A stretch of 64,000 nucleotides of DNA, taken from assembly GCA_964541895.1 (NCBI GenBank), contig CAZISM010000001.1:87990-151989 (forward strand). Reading direction: 5' to 3'. This document shows, piece after piece, positions 51,644-61,150 of the stretch. A program made the position numbers and the translations under genes. This stretch comes from CAZISM01 sp964541895 (lineage in GTDB: Bacteria; Zhuqueibacterota; Zhuqueibacteria; Residuimicrobiales; Residuimicrobiaceae). Numbering within the stretch: the stretch's first letter is position 1; every line of letters begins with the position of its first letter. The notes below the pieces were generated by a model that was not told the origin of the DNA, ran no database searches, and worked only from the letters and a program-made list of their open reading frames with translations.

Positions 51644-53029
51644 TTAGATATTCTGCAGCTCTTTTTGTGCTTTTTCCTTCAACGGCGATTCAGTGCGCGT
51701 CCACATGATCTCTTCCAGCTGCTGCTTGGCAGTCTCGGTCTGTCCCAGCGCTTTTAACGAAATGGCATAATGATAGCGGGCATTGATGTTGCTGGGATTC
51801 AATTTTACCGCTTCCTGCAGAACCCGCAACGCTTCCTGAAATTTGCCCTCCAGAGCCCGGCTTTTGCCCAACAGCGTCAGAGTCACGCTGTCGTTACGAC
51901 CCAGATCAATCGCTTTTTGCGCCGCTTCCGCACTGTCCGACCACTGTTCAGCAGCGTCGTAGATAATGGCCGCTTGCTTGAACAACGCCGGTTTGTTCGG
52001 CGCCATGGCCACGGCCCGCCGAATAGCGTCAATGGCTTCTTTGGTACGGCCCAGGCGCAATTGACACGATGCTAACGAAGACCAGACGTCGGCTTCTGTG
52101 GGCCGGATATTAAGGTATTTTTTATAGGCTACGGCCGCCTTTTCGTAATCACCTTTGATAAATGCCTGAAAACCCTCAGCATACAACTCTTCAACGTTCT
52201 CGTCGTCCGCAAGGACAGGTTGCGCTGGCCTGTCCGCCACCGGATGATCTGACGGCGCAAACGCGCGCAGCGATTTGCGCGCAATATCGGCCAGCTTGCC
52301 GTCCGCATCCAGTTTGATCACCGCCTTGAAACAGCGCGTCGCGTTGTCGATGTCGTTTTGCGCAATATAGATCTTGCCCAGGCCCAGGTAGGCTCGTGCC
52401 TCTTTCGGCGACAGCGCAATGACCCGCTCAAAAATGCGGATGGCATCCGGGTAGTTCTTCTCCACGCTGTACACGGCACCGAGGTTCACCATGGCCAGGA
52501 TATTATTGTTCTGTAACAGCAGACCTTCTTTTAAAAAATGAACGGATGGCTGGAACTGGCGCATCTTGGAATAGACACTGCCGAGCACAAAATAGGCGCG
52601 CGTGTAGAGCGGGCAGATTTTGAGCGTTTCCTGCAACCGCTCCAGCCCGCGGGCACTATTGCCCTGCTCAAGACAAAGCAGCGCAGAATTGTAATGGTAT
52701 TCGGGCTCCTGGGGAAAGATATCAATGGCTTTGCGCCAACTGTTCAGAGCGTTGTCAAAGTCGCGCTTGCGCGCCAGCTGCAACGCCTCCTGATTGAGCT
52801 TTTCAGCTTCCAGCGGCGGCCGATTCTGCTGCCAGGTCAGCAGCAGCTTTTGACCTTCCTGGTCTTTGACATCGAGCTTGCCGGACGCACCCCGATATTT
52901 TTCTTTAAGCAATTGGTATAAAGTGGCGAGATCTTGGGCGGTTTTGAGGTTCAAGTGCGGATAGCTCCGCTGCAGGTCAGCCAATTCGAGGGTCACTGAA
53001 TATGTCTTTAATGACTCGAAAGTTGTCAT
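51644..53029 (-). CDS. TPR-repeat protein
   Basis: 461 residues with no signal peptide. After an N-terminal helical region (about 1-75), tetratricopeptide repeats run from about 76 to the end in two blocks. A Pro-rich linker near 265-275 (PVADRPAQPVLADDENVEEL) divides them. Typical repeats include AYLGLGKIYIAQNDIDNATR and ARYHYAISLKALGQTETAKQ. TPR arrays are protein-interaction scaffolds; the partner is unknown. It is convergent with leuS and lies downstream of tRNA-Arg. Confidence 0.88.
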   Translation of the reverse strand: MTTFESLKTYSVTLELADLQRSYPHLNLKTAQDLATLYQLLKEKYRGASGKLDVKDQEGQKLLLTWQQNRPPLEAEKLNQEALQLARKRDFDNALNSWRKAIDIFPQEPEYHYNSALLCLEQGNSARGLERLQETLKICPLYTRAYFVLGSVYSKMRQFQPSVHFLKEGLLLQNNNILAMVNLGAVYSVEKNYPDAIRIFERVIALSPKEARAYLGLGKIYIAQNDIDNATRCFKAVIKLDADGKLADIARKSLRAFAPSDHPVADRPAQPVLADDENVEELYAEGFQAFIKGDYEKAAVAYKKYLNIRPTEADVWSSLASCQLRLGRTKEAIDAIRRAVAMAPNKPALFKQAAIIYDAAEQWSDSAEAAQKAIDLGRNDSVTLTLLGKSRALEGKFQEALRVLQEAVKLNPSNINARYHYAISLKALGQTETAKQQLEEIMWTRTESPLKEKAQKELQNI

Positions 53030-53080
53030 ACGTTATACACGAGTTGCTGTGCCGACCTGCTTGTGAGATGTAAATTCTAG

Positions 53081-53154
53081 TACGCCAGAGGGGAGTCGAA
53101 CCCATAACCTTTGGCTCCGGAGGCCAACGCTCTGTCCAGTTGAGCTACTGGCGC
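53081..53154 (-). tRNA. tRNA-Arg (anticodon CCG)
   Basis: On the complement the acceptor GCGCCAG pairs with CTGGCGT (terminal G.U). The anticodon stem TTGGC/GCCAA encloses CTCCGGA with CCG at 53120-53118, and the T arm has GGGTTCGACTCCC. CCA is not encoded. It starts eight bases after the folD stop and may be cut from the same transcript. Confidence 0.93.
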
Positions 53155-53162
53155 ATGTATCG

Positions 53163-54050
53163 CTAGTTACCGCGTTTCAAATATTCTTCGGCTGCCTGAA
53201 TCGTATTCTGTAGCAGCATGGCTATAGTCATCGGCCCGACACCTCCGGGTACCGGTGTGATGGCCAGGGCCTTTTTTTCTACCTCGGCAAAATCCACGTC
53301 GCCGACCAGTCGATAGCCTTTGACGGTTGCAGGATCGTCGATCCGGTTGACGCCCACATCAATCACCACGCATCCCTCCCGCACCATCACTGCGGTCAGG
53401 GTGTTGGCGCGCCCAGAGGCCACCACCACAATATCAGCCTGACGGGTAAAATAACCCAGATCTTTGGTGCCGGTATGGCACAGTGTAACAGTCGCATTGG
53501 CGCCGACTTTCTTTTGTGCCAGCATGATGGCCAGTGGCATACCGACGATGTTGCTTCTGCCGACGACGACAACGTGCCTGCCGGCGGGATCAAATCCCTC
53601 CCGCAACAGCAGCTGTTGAACACCGGCCGGCGTACAGGGCACAAAGCAACTTTCTCCAGCCGTCAGCTTGCCCCGATTCACCGGGTGAAAGCCATCTACA
53701 TCTTTATCCGGAGTGATGGCGAGAATGACCTTGTCCGTGGCGATATGCCGGGGCAGCGGCAGTTGCACGAGTATGCCGTGCACCTGCGGGTCTGCGTTCA
53801 TCTTTTGAATCAAGTCCAGAAGAGTCTGCTCACTGGTGTCGGCTGCCAGCCTGACCGTCAGCGAGGACAGACCGTTCGCTTCGCACGCTTTTTGTTTGCG
53901 ATTGACATACACCTGCGAGGCAGGATCATCGCCCACCAGGATAACGGAGAGATGTGGCACCACGCCGGCCTGCTGCAGAATCTGCGCTTTAGCCGCCACT
54001 TCATCGGTAATCTGTCGTGCTATTTTGTTGCCGTCGATTATCCGTGCCAT
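53163..54050 (-). CDS. folD: Bifunctional methylenetetrahydrofolate dehydrogenase/cyclohydrolase
   Basis: 295 residues. The signatures are complete: SVILVGDDPASQVYVNRKQK (catalytic Lys of the YxxxK), GILVQLPLPRH, DVDGFHPVNRGKL, PCTPAGVQQLL, VVVGRSNIVGMPLA and ITPVPGGVGPMTIAMLL. It interconverts methylene-, methenyl- and formyl-tetrahydrofolate in one-carbon metabolism. It follows the YmdB-type gene in the thrS-to-folD housekeeping run. Confidence 0.97.
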   Translation of the reverse strand: MARIIDGNKIARQITDEVAAKAQILQQAGVVPHLSVILVGDDPASQVYVNRKQKACEANGLSSLTVRLAADTSEQTLLDLIQKMNADPQVHGILVQLPLPRHIATDKVILAITPDKDVDGFHPVNRGKLTAGESCFVPCTPAGVQQLLLREGFDPAGRHVVVVGRSNIVGMPLAIMLAQKKVGANATVTLCHTGTKDLGYFTRQADIVVVASGRANTLTAVMVREGCVVIDVGVNRIDDPATVKGYRLVGDVDFAEVEKKALAITPVPGGVGPMTIAMLLQNTIQAAEEYLKRGN

Positions 54051-54082
54051 TTTTATCCTGGTTGTACTGCGATGGTGCTGCC

Positions 54083-54877
54083 TTACGGCAGATTAAGTCT
54101 TGTGATCGAAACCGCTCGTCCGGTGCCGGCATCCAGGCGTAACAGCACGCCGTTGAAGCGATTGTTCGAAGTCGCCGGCCGGTACTTTTCCGGTATCTGT
54201 TTGGTAAACCTCTTGATGGCGATTTGAACATCCATGCCGATGACCGAATCGTGAGGACCGGTCATGCCCATATCGGTAATGTACGCCGTGCCCATGGGCA
54301 GGATGCGTTCGTCGGCCGTCTGCACGTGGGTGTGGGTGCCCAGCACCGCACTGACCTGGCCATCGAGATACCATGCCAGCGCCATCTTTTCCGCTGTCGC
54401 TTCTGCGTGAAAATCGACAATGATGACGGAACATTTTTCCTTTAGACGGGGTATCTCTTCCAGGCATCGTCTGAACGGGCAGTCAATGGGGTACATAAAG
54501 GTACGGCCCTGCGCATTCATGATGCCGATATTCACATTCTGCGCTGTCGTGACAACCGTCGTGCCTTTGCCCGGCACTTCCGCCGGATAATTCAGCGGCC
54601 GCAGCACTTTGGAGCTGGTGTCGAGATAACTGCGAAACGCCGCATTGCCCCACGTATGGTTGCCGCCGGTGATGACGTCGACGCCGTAACCGAACAGTTG
54701 TTTGGCCAGAGCTTCGGTCAAGCCGTTGCCGCTGTCCGCATTTTCGCCATTGGCTACCACCAGGTCGACATGGTGTGACTTGCGCAAACCGGGCAGCAGA
54801 CCTGCCACGATATCCATGCCGGATTTGCTGACGATATCCGCAATGAACAGTACGGTGACGATTTTTGACTCTGACAC
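54083..54877 (-). CDS. YmdB-type metallophosphoesterase
   Basis: 264 residues with the family landmarks VVANGENADSGNGLT, DVITGGNHTWGN, DFHAEATAEKMALAWYLDG and VLGTHTHVQTADERILP. The first metal motif reads FIADIVSKSG rather than the common FIGDIVGKPG, but the metal-binding Asp is kept. The family includes Bacillus YmdB, a phosphodiesterase that acts on 2',3'-cAMP and affects biofilm and RNase Y-related RNA turnover. It stands 65 bases after rny, a widespread pairing. Confidence 0.92.
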   Translation of the reverse strand: MSESKIVTVLFIADIVSKSGMDIVAGLLPGLRKSHHVDLVVANGENADSGNGLTEALAKQLFGYGVDVITGGNHTWGNAAFRSYLDTSSKVLRPLNYPAEVPGKGTTVVTTAQNVNIGIMNAQGRTFMYPIDCPFRRCLEEIPRLKEKCSVIIVDFHAEATAEKMALAWYLDGQVSAVLGTHTHVQTADERILPMGTAYITDMGMTGPHDSVIGMDVQIAIKRFTKQIPEKYRPATSNNRFNGVLLRLDAGTGRAVSITRLNLP

Positions 54878-54942
54878 AACGACCTTTTAATATAAAAGAT
54901 TTAGATCAACATTCCAACAGTTTTTTACTGGAGTCGGCCGAC

Positions 54943-56502
54943 TTACTTGGCATAATCAACGGCGCGAAATTCCCTGATCACCGTGACCTTTATCTGTCCG
55001 GGATACTCCATTTCGCTCTGGATCTTTTCTGCAATGTCCGACGCCAGCTGCTCCGACATGGCATCATCAATTTTCTCGTGTTCAGCGATGACGCGGATTT
55101 CCCGGCCGGCCTGGATGGCGTACGCTTTGCCTACGCCGGCAAATCCTTTCGCCAGTCCTTCGAGCGTGTCGAGACGCTTGATATAGGACTCGAGTGTTTC
55201 GCGGCGGGCGCCGGGACGGGAGCCGCTGATGGCATCCGCCGCCATGACCAGCACCGAAATGGGCGAAATGATCTCCACATCCTCGTGATGCGAGGCGATG
55301 GCATTCTGCACCACCGGGCCTTCGCCATATTTGCGCGCGATTTCGACGCCGATCTGGGTATGGGTGCCCTCGGTGTACCGGTCGATCGCCTTGCCGATAT
55401 CATGCAGCAACGCCGCCCGTTTGGCCAGGTTGCCGTCCAATCCCAGGCTGGCCGCCATCAGGCCGCACAGATAGGAGACTTCGATGGAGTGTTGCAGGAC
55501 GTTCTGGCCGTAGCTGGTGCGGAATTTCAGCTTGCCCAGCAATTTGACCAGTTCCGAGTGCATGCTGGTGATGCCGCATTCCAAAAGGGCCTTCTCCCCT
55601 TCCTCCACCAGCTTTTCCTCCATCTCCAGCTTTACTTTTTCCACCAGCTCTTCGATGCGGGTGGGATGAATGCGGCCGTCGCCCACAAGGCGCTCGAGAG
55701 CGACGCGTGCCACTTCGCGGCGGAACGGATCAAAGCCGGACAGCACCACCGCTTCCGGGGTATCGTCGACGATGACCTCGACGCCGGTGGCTTGCTCAAA
55801 GGAGCGAATGTTGCGGCCTTCGCGGCCGATAATGCGGCCCTTCATTTCGTCGCTGGGCAGATTGACGACCGACACAGTGGTTTCAGTGGAGTGATCGGCG
55901 GCCGTGCGCTGAATAGCCTGGATGATGATCTCTTTGGCTTCGCGATTGGCCGTCTGTCGCGCTTTGTCCTTGATCTCTTTGACCTGTTGCGCGGCTTCCT
56001 GTTTGGCTTTATCGGTAAGGTTGTTGACCAGGATGCGCCTGGCTTCCTCTGAAGAGACGCCGCTGATTTTTTCCAGACGCCTGGTCTGTTCGTCGATGGT
56101 GTTCTGTAATTCCGCTTCCCGCTGTTGGGCGCGTTCGTCGCGCGCCTTTAATTCACCTTCCCGGTCGTCGAGATCCTTTTCCTTTTTGGTCAGCAGGTCA
56201 TGACGTCGATCGAGATTCAACTCGCGTGAATTGAGCTTGTTTTCGATTTTGGACAGCTCGTTACGGCGAGCCTTGGTTTCATTTTCAAAATTCTGTTTCA
56301 GCCGCAGCCATTCATCCTTGGCTTCAAGCTGTTTTTCTTTCTTGAGATTTTCCGCTTCTTTTTTTGCGTCTGAGATGATACGCTGGGCGGCCTGTTCCGC
56401 ATTCTTGACCTTGCCCTGCCCGATGTGCCGGGATACGAGCCAACCGATCACGAACGCGACAATGCCATCCAGCACAGCTATCAACCACATCGTCGAGCTC
56501 AT
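54943..56502 (-). CDS. rny: Ribonuclease Y
   Basis: 519 residues, the family length. An N-terminal membrane anchor (MWLIAVLDGIVAFVIGWLVS) leads to a long coiled coil (about 30-200). A KH domain with GRIIGREGRNIRSFEQATG follows, then an HD domain with HDIGKAIDRYTEGTHTQ. RNase Y starts bulk mRNA decay at the inner membrane. GGAGGGGAG lies immediately before the ATG. The U-tract of the structured RNA upstream ends 14 bases before the start codon, so rny is transcribed by read-through or by a promoter within that RNA region. Confidence 0.97.
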   Translation of the reverse strand: MSSTMWLIAVLDGIVAFVIGWLVSRHIGQGKVKNAEQAAQRIISDAKKEAENLKKEKQLEAKDEWLRLKQNFENETKARRNELSKIENKLNSRELNLDRRHDLLTKKEKDLDDREGELKARDERAQQREAELQNTIDEQTRRLEKISGVSSEEARRILVNNLTDKAKQEAAQQVKEIKDKARQTANREAKEIIIQAIQRTAADHSTETTVSVVNLPSDEMKGRIIGREGRNIRSFEQATGVEVIVDDTPEAVVLSGFDPFRREVARVALERLVGDGRIHPTRIEELVEKVKLEMEEKLVEEGEKALLECGITSMHSELVKLLGKLKFRTSYGQNVLQHSIEVSYLCGLMAASLGLDGNLAKRAALLHDIGKAIDRYTEGTHTQIGVEIARKYGEGPVVQNAIASHHEDVEIISPISVLVMAADAISGSRPGARRETLESYIKRLDTLEGLAKGFAGVGKAYAIQAGREIRVIAEHEKIDDAMSEQLASDIAEKIQSEMEYPGQIKVTVIREFRAVDYAK

Positions 56503-56516
56503 CTCCCCTCCAAAGT

Positions 56517-56667
56517 AAAAAACCCAGTCAAAGACATAATCCAGACCTCACATCAAGGTGACCGTGGCTTTCGACACGGTACCGCTGTTGTCGCCTTGAC
56601 GGATTCGATGGATGTGTCCACTGGGTCGCTTGCGGAGTCGCACGGCGGCTCCCGCAGGAAGAGAGGC
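56517..56667 (-). ncRNA. Structured RNA between zapA and rny, possibly 6S RNA
   Basis: The gap holds a rod-like fold on the complement. CCCAGU-GGACA-AUCC (56625-56610) pairs with GGAU, UGUCU and ACUGGG (56542-56523). Inside is an open bubble of about ten bases per side. An apical arm follows (UCAAGG with CCUUGA, ACCGUG with CACGGU around an eight-base loop). Six Us end the stem at 56522-56517. A second hairpin (56631-56656) lies 5' of it. Closing stem, central bubble and apical stem is the 6S RNA plan, and the zapA-adjacent position matches known ssrS synteny. The 5' end is undefined and the closing stem is short for 6S, so the family is not certain. Confidence 0.45.
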
Positions 56668-56967
56668 CTATTCGGAGCTCTCTTTTATGCCTAGTTCCAG
56701 CTTTTCTGTAAGTGATTTTACCTTGTCTTCAAAGTTAATATGCCGCTTCTTCTGCGCCTCTTTCTGGTGCAGCAGTTCGTCAGTGATGTTGAGAGCGGCC
56801 AGGATGGCAATCTGATGCAAGGGGCGATTGGGTTTGGCCGCTTGCACCTCTCTCATTTTAGCATCTACATATTCCGCTATCCGCTTGACGTATTCTACAT
56901 TAGCGTTTACCTTTAAGGGATAATCGGTCCCGAAAATATTAACTTTGATGTTTTTATCACTATTCAT
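56668..56967 (-). CDS. zapA: Cell-division protein ZapA
   Basis: About 99 residues from ATG 56967; a further ATG (56979) and a GTG (56991) lie upstream in frame, and none has a clear ribosome-binding site. The N-terminal IKVNIFGTDYPLKVNANVEY and the following RIAEYVDAKM match ZapA, with a C-terminal coiled coil (about 65-95). ZapA crosslinks FtsZ filaments at mid-cell. It follows the ZapB-like gene by about 60 bases. Confidence 0.85.
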   Translation of the reverse strand: MNSDKNIKVNIFGTDYPLKVNANVEYVKRIAEYVDAKMREVQAAKPNRPLHQIAILAALNITDELLHQKEAQKKRHINFEDKVKSLTEKLELGIKESSE

Positions 56968-57027
56968 CTGAACCAGCATCGTGTGCAACACATTAAACGG
57001 CCAAAGAATCAGCGTCCAGGCAATGGC

Positions 57028-57321
57028 TTAACGCCCTTCCAGTACTTTCAGTTCATCCAGCTTGGCCAGCATGGATTGAATACGGGTGCGTAACTTTTCT
57101 TCCGTTTCTTTATACTTTTGTACGATGGCTTCGTCGGATTTGATTTTCTGTTCTTCTAAAGCCCGCTGCAGAGTTTCCACGTGTCGTTCCGATTCCGCCA
57201 GTTTAACCTTTACTTCTTTCAATTCTTCCATCAACGTATAGTGTCGACGATGCATCTCGGTGATGACTTTTAATGCATCATCGATCCGCGTCTCAAGCAC
57301 ATCGAGTATATTTCGCTCCAC
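57028..57321 (-). CDS. Short coiled-coil protein (ZapB-like)
   Basis: 97 residues from a GTG at 57321, chosen because GAGGG lies four bases upstream and it begins ten bases after the pheT stop; a TTG at 57369 would overlap pheT. Almost the whole sequence is heptad-like (LDVLETRIDDALKVI, then AESERHVETLQRALEEQKIK). Position before zapA suggests a division-site coiled-coil partner, but similarity to E. coli ZapB itself is only in general character. Confidence 0.7.
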   Translation of the reverse strand: MERNILDVLETRIDDALKVITEMHRRHYTLMEELKEVKVKLAESERHVETLQRALEEQKIKSDEAIVQKYKETEEKLRTRIQSMLAKLDELKVLEGR

Positions 57322-57331
57322 TTTACCCTCG

Positions 57332-59719
57332 CTATCGTGGTCGCAATTCAGCGTGCAAACTGGTCGCAAGATGCTGCAGGATGCCCTTTACACCCTCTTC
57401 GACCTCTTCATCCGATAATGTACGCTCTTTTGAAGAAAAGGTCAAGGAAAAAGCTAGGCTCTTGCGGCCTGGCGGCACCTGTTCGCCCTGATAGAAATCA
57501 AACAATCCGCAACTGCGGAGATAGGGACCGGCGGAGGCTCTAATGGCTTTTTCCACCGCTTCCACCGGCGTATCGACATCCACCAGAATGGCCAGATCGA
57601 ACGGCACGGAAGGAAACCGCGGGATAGGATCAAACCGCTTTTCCTGCTGCCGGCAGGCATACAGTGTGTCGACATCAAAATAAAAGGCGAACACGTCCGT
57701 CGATTTGATTTTAAAATGGTCGCAGACCTCGGCGCGGAGCCGGCCGAAAGAGCCGATCACCTGCTCCCCCATCATGATCTGGGTGCTTTCGCTGTCCCAA
57801 AACGGTTCATGGCCGGTTGCATGAGAGAGGTTGTGCAGGCCCAGCTTTGCCAGGAAAGCGTAGGCAAGGCCTTTAATGTCATAAAAGTCAAAATTCTGCG
57901 CCGGGCCGTGCCAGGAAGGTTCCTGCCGCTGACCGGCCAGTATCGCAACCACCTGTTTCTTCTGAAAATAGTCCTCGCCTTTTTTCCAGGCCACATGGCC
58001 TATCTCAAAAAAGCGCAGATTGGGCATCTGTCGATTGCGGTTGTAGGCCGTGGCGGTCAAGGCCGAAATCAACATATGCGGTCGAAATGCCGATAACTCC
58101 TGGCTCAAGGGATTCAGCAGCTCAACGACCGATGTATCTGCCGCGAGAAACATCTGTGCGGTTTGAGGCGTTACCAGGCTCAGTGAAACCGTTTCTTTAA
58201 GCCCCATACCGCTTAACATCCAGCGTAAACGGTCGACAAACGACACTTTTTCGTTAGCGGTCTGCTCCTGATCGACATAGGCCCGGGTGGCCTGGGGGAT
58301 GTTATCATAGCCGTAGAGACGGCCCACCTCTTCGATGATATCGATTTCGCGAACAAGATCAGGCCGGAATGTGGGCACACGCAGATCGAGACGATCGCCT
58401 TCGGCTTTACCGAACTGGATTTCCAGAGGCGACAAAATAGAGATGATCTTTTTCCTGCTCAGAGTGGTACCCAGCCGTGCGTTGATCTTTTTAACGGAAA
58501 CAGCCACTTTGGCCGGCTGTTGCCGGTGCGGGTACACATCATTTTCTTCACCCCAGAGAGTGGCGCCGGCCAATTCGACAAAGAGTTCGCTGGCCCGATT
58601 GAGTGCTTTCATGGTGCCGTTGGGATCAGCGCCTCGTTCAAAACGCCGCGAGGATTCCGTAGTCAGGCCGGTTTTTTTGGAAGTGCGGCGGACTTGCGTC
58701 GGTTCAAAATAGGCGCTCTCCAGAAACACGGTCGTGGTATCGTCGCGCACTTCGGAATTGAGACCGCCCATGACGCCGGCCAGAGCAACCGCTTTGGCGC
58801 CGTCACAGATCAGGCACATGTCGCTATCGAGGGTGTGTTGCTGGCCGTCCAGAGTTGTAAAACCTTCCCCTTCGGCGGCCCGGCGTACGATGATCTGCCG
58901 GCCCTCCAGCATGCGAAAATCGAACGCATGCAGGGGCTGGCCTGTTTCCAGCATGACATAGTTGGTCACATCGACGATGTTGTTGATCGGACGCATGCCG
59001 GCGTTGAACAGCCGAGCCGCCATCCAGTAGGGAGATGGTTTGAGGTCGATGTTATCCAGCAGACGTCCGGAATAGCGGAGACACTGGTCCGTATCGGCGA
59101 TACGCACCTTCATGGGAGATTTTTTCTTGCCGGGCTTGGGCAGCTTTACTTTGGCCGTTTTTAGCGGAGCGCCGGTTATGGCACTGATCTCGCGCGCCAG
59201 TCCGATAACGCTGAGGCAATCGGGGCGGTTCGGGGTGATGAACACATCGAAAAGATAATCTTCACGGCCGACAAAATCAAGCAGATCGCTGCCGAGTTTG
59301 AGATGGTCCGGAAGAACCATCAGGCCCTCCGCGCGTTCCGTCAGGCCCAACTCGGCTTCGGAACAGAGCATGCCATAGCTGGCTATACCACGCAGGTCCC
59401 GTTCTTCAATGACCAGCCCATCGGCCAGCTGCGACCCCGGCAGCGCCAGAGGCGCCAGCAGGCCGGCCCGCACGTTGGCAGCGCCGCAGACCACCTGCAC
59501 CATCTCTGTGCCGGTGTTTACCTGGCAAACGGAAAGATGATCGGACTGCGGATGCGGCTCACAACGTTCGACGCGCGCCACGAGGATGCGAGTGAATTTG
59601 CGCTCAATTTTTTCGCAGGCCTCCACTTCCAGTCCGGCCATGGTCAGCGCTTCCGCCAACTCGGCCGCACTCTTGGTGATGGATACGTATTCGTTTAACC
59701 AGCTCAGCGTCGCTTTCAA
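57332..59719 (-). CDS. pheT: Phenylalanyl-tRNA synthetase beta subunit
   Basis: 795 residues, full length. Domain order: a tRNA-binding EMAP-like domain (about 40-150, RCEPHPQSDHLSVCQV), B3/B4 editing domain, B5 helix-turn-helix (SRKKIISILSPLEI), a catalytic-like core (EVGRLYGYDNIP) and a C-terminal ferredoxin-fold anticodon-binding domain (RFPSVPFDLAILVD). With PheS it forms the alpha2-beta2 enzyme. It starts 12 bases after pheS. Confidence 0.97.
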   Translation of the reverse strand: MKATLSWLNEYVSITKSAAELAEALTMAGLEVEACEKIERKFTRILVARVERCEPHPQSDHLSVCQVNTGTEMVQVVCGAANVRAGLLAPLALPGSQLADGLVIEERDLRGIASYGMLCSEAELGLTERAEGLMVLPDHLKLGSDLLDFVGREDYLFDVFITPNRPDCLSVIGLAREISAITGAPLKTAKVKLPKPGKKKSPMKVRIADTDQCLRYSGRLLDNIDLKPSPYWMAARLFNAGMRPINNIVDVTNYVMLETGQPLHAFDFRMLEGRQIIVRRAAEGEGFTTLDGQQHTLDSDMCLICDGAKAVALAGVMGGLNSEVRDDTTTVFLESAYFEPTQVRRTSKKTGLTTESSRRFERGADPNGTMKALNRASELFVELAGATLWGEENDVYPHRQQPAKVAVSVKKINARLGTTLSRKKIISILSPLEIQFGKAEGDRLDLRVPTFRPDLVREIDIIEEVGRLYGYDNIPQATRAYVDQEQTANEKVSFVDRLRWMLSGMGLKETVSLSLVTPQTAQMFLAADTSVVELLNPLSQELSAFRPHMLISALTATAYNRNRQMPNLRFFEIGHVAWKKGEDYFQKKQVVAILAGQRQEPSWHGPAQNFDFYDIKGLAYAFLAKLGLHNLSHATGHEPFWDSESTQIMMGEQVIGSFGRLRAEVCDHFKIKSTDVFAFYFDVDTLYACRQQEKRFDPIPRFPSVPFDLAILVDVDTPVEAVEKAIRASAGPYLRSCGLFDFYQGEQVPPGRKSLAFSLTFSSKERTLSDEEVEEGVKGILQHLATSLHAELRPR

Positions 59720-59731
59720 GATAAAGCCCGA

Positions 59732-60748
59732 TTAGAATTGTTCCAGAAATCGTAGGTCGTTATCGTAGAAATAACGGATGTCGTTTATTTGATATTTCAG
59801 CATGGCAATTCGTTCAACCCCCATGCCAAAGGCGTATCCCGAGTACACCTCGGGATCATAGTCGACGAAACCAAAAACGGCCGGATCGACCATGCCGGCG
59901 CCGGAAATTTCCAGCCAGCCGGTCCCTTTACAGACCCGACATCCTTTGCCGCGGCAGAGAAAACAGGAAAAATCATATTCCGCGCTGGGCTCTGTAAACG
60001 GAAAAAAGCTGGGCCGGAAACGGACCTGCACGTTTTTATCGAACAGTTTGGTGGCAAACGCCTTGACCACGCCTTTCAAATCGGCGAAGGAAACGCCCTT
60101 GTCCACATAGAGCCCTTCCACCTGATGAAACGTCGGTGAATGGGTGGCATCCGGCGTGTCTTTGCGAAAACAGCGGCCGGGTGCGATCATGCGGATGGGA
60201 GGTTTTTGACTCTCCATGGTGCGTATCTGCACCGGCGAGGTATGAGTACGCAGCACATACTTGCCGCTCAGATAAAAGGTGTCCTGCATATCCCGAGACG
60301 GGTGATAAGCCGGAATGTTGAGCGCTTCAAAGTTGTAGTAGTCGAGTTCGATTTCAGGTCCGTCTTCGATACGAAACCCCATGCCGACAAAGATCCCCTT
60401 GATCTCGTCCATCACCTGCAGGAGCGGATGCAGGCTGCCCGTGGCCGAAGCGCGTCCGGGCAAGGTCGGATCGAAGGTGGATATGGCTTTCGGTTGCCGC
60501 TGTACGGACTGCAAACGGTCGTCGAGGCGCTCTTCGAAGGTTTTCTTGAGGCGATTCAGCTCGGCGCCGATGTGCGGCCGATCGGCCGCTTCCAACTTTC
60601 CCATCCAGGAGAACAGTTCTTGCACCTTGCCCTTGCGGCTCAAAAAGGTGATTTTCACCTCTTCGAGCTGCGCGGCGGTTTTGGCCGCTTCAAGCTGTTC
60701 GGCAAAGGCCCGTTCGGTTTCCTGGATGAGCGAGAGGATGTCGGTCAT
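59732..60748 (-). CDS. pheS: Phenylalanyl-tRNA synthetase alpha subunit
   Basis: 338 residues from ATG 60748; an in-frame ATG at 60760 adds four residues and cannot be excluded. An N-terminal coiled coil (about 5-80) is followed by the class-II core with motif-2-type MIAPGRCFRKDTPDATHSP, FHQVEGLYVD, and motif 3 FGMGVERIAMLKY. A CFLCRGKGCRVCKGTGW cysteine stretch near residue 270 suggests a zinc site, as in some bacterial PheS. It follows rplT closely and is co-transcribed with pheT. Confidence 0.96.
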   Translation of the reverse strand: MTDILSLIQETERAFAEQLEAAKTAAQLEEVKITFLSRKGKVQELFSWMGKLEAADRPHIGAELNRLKKTFEERLDDRLQSVQRQPKAISTFDPTLPGRASATGSLHPLLQVMDEIKGIFVGMGFRIEDGPEIELDYYNFEALNIPAYHPSRDMQDTFYLSGKYVLRTHTSPVQIRTMESQKPPIRMIAPGRCFRKDTPDATHSPTFHQVEGLYVDKGVSFADLKGVVKAFATKLFDKNVQVRFRPSFFPFTEPSAEYDFSCFLCRGKGCRVCKGTGWLEISGAGMVDPAVFGFVDYDPEVYSGYAFGMGVERIAMLKYQINDIRYFYDNDLRFLEQF

Positions 60749-60771
60749 GGGTCGTATCATTCTTCAGAGGG

Positions 60772-61119
60772 TTAGGACTGGGCGGTTTTCACCAGTGCTT
60801 CAAAGGCCGGCAGATCATGAACCGCCAGATCGGCCAGCACTTTACGATTGATTTCCACATTGTGCTTTTTCAGCCCATCGATCAACGATGAATAGTTCAT
60901 TCCAAACATATGGGCTGCCGCGTTTATACGCACAATCCACAAACTACGAAATTCGCGTCTTCTAGCTCTGCGATCGCGGTAGGCGTAAGCCAATCCTTTT
61001 TCGACCTGTTCTTTGGCAGATCTCCAAAGGCGGCTTTTACCGCCCCAATAGCCTTTAGCGGCTTTCATATACTTGTTTCGACGGTGACGCGTTACGACCG
61101 GCGAATGAGATCTAGGCAT
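60772..61119 (-). CDS. rplT: Ribosomal protein L20
   Basis: 115 residues, standard length. VTRHRRNKYMKAAKGYWG and YAYRDRRARRREFRSLWIVR are diagnostic. L20 binds 23S rRNA early in 50S assembly and often represses the infC-rpmI-rplT operon. CAGGAGG precedes the start. Confidence 0.97.
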   Translation of the reverse strand: MPRSHSPVVTRHRRNKYMKAAKGYWGGKSRLWRSAKEQVEKGLAYAYRDRRARRREFRSLWIVRINAAAHMFGMNYSSLIDGLKKHNVEINRKVLADLAVHDLPAFEALVKTAQS

Positions 61120-61150
61120 ACAACCTCCTGTTAACGGTACTGGGCCTTTT

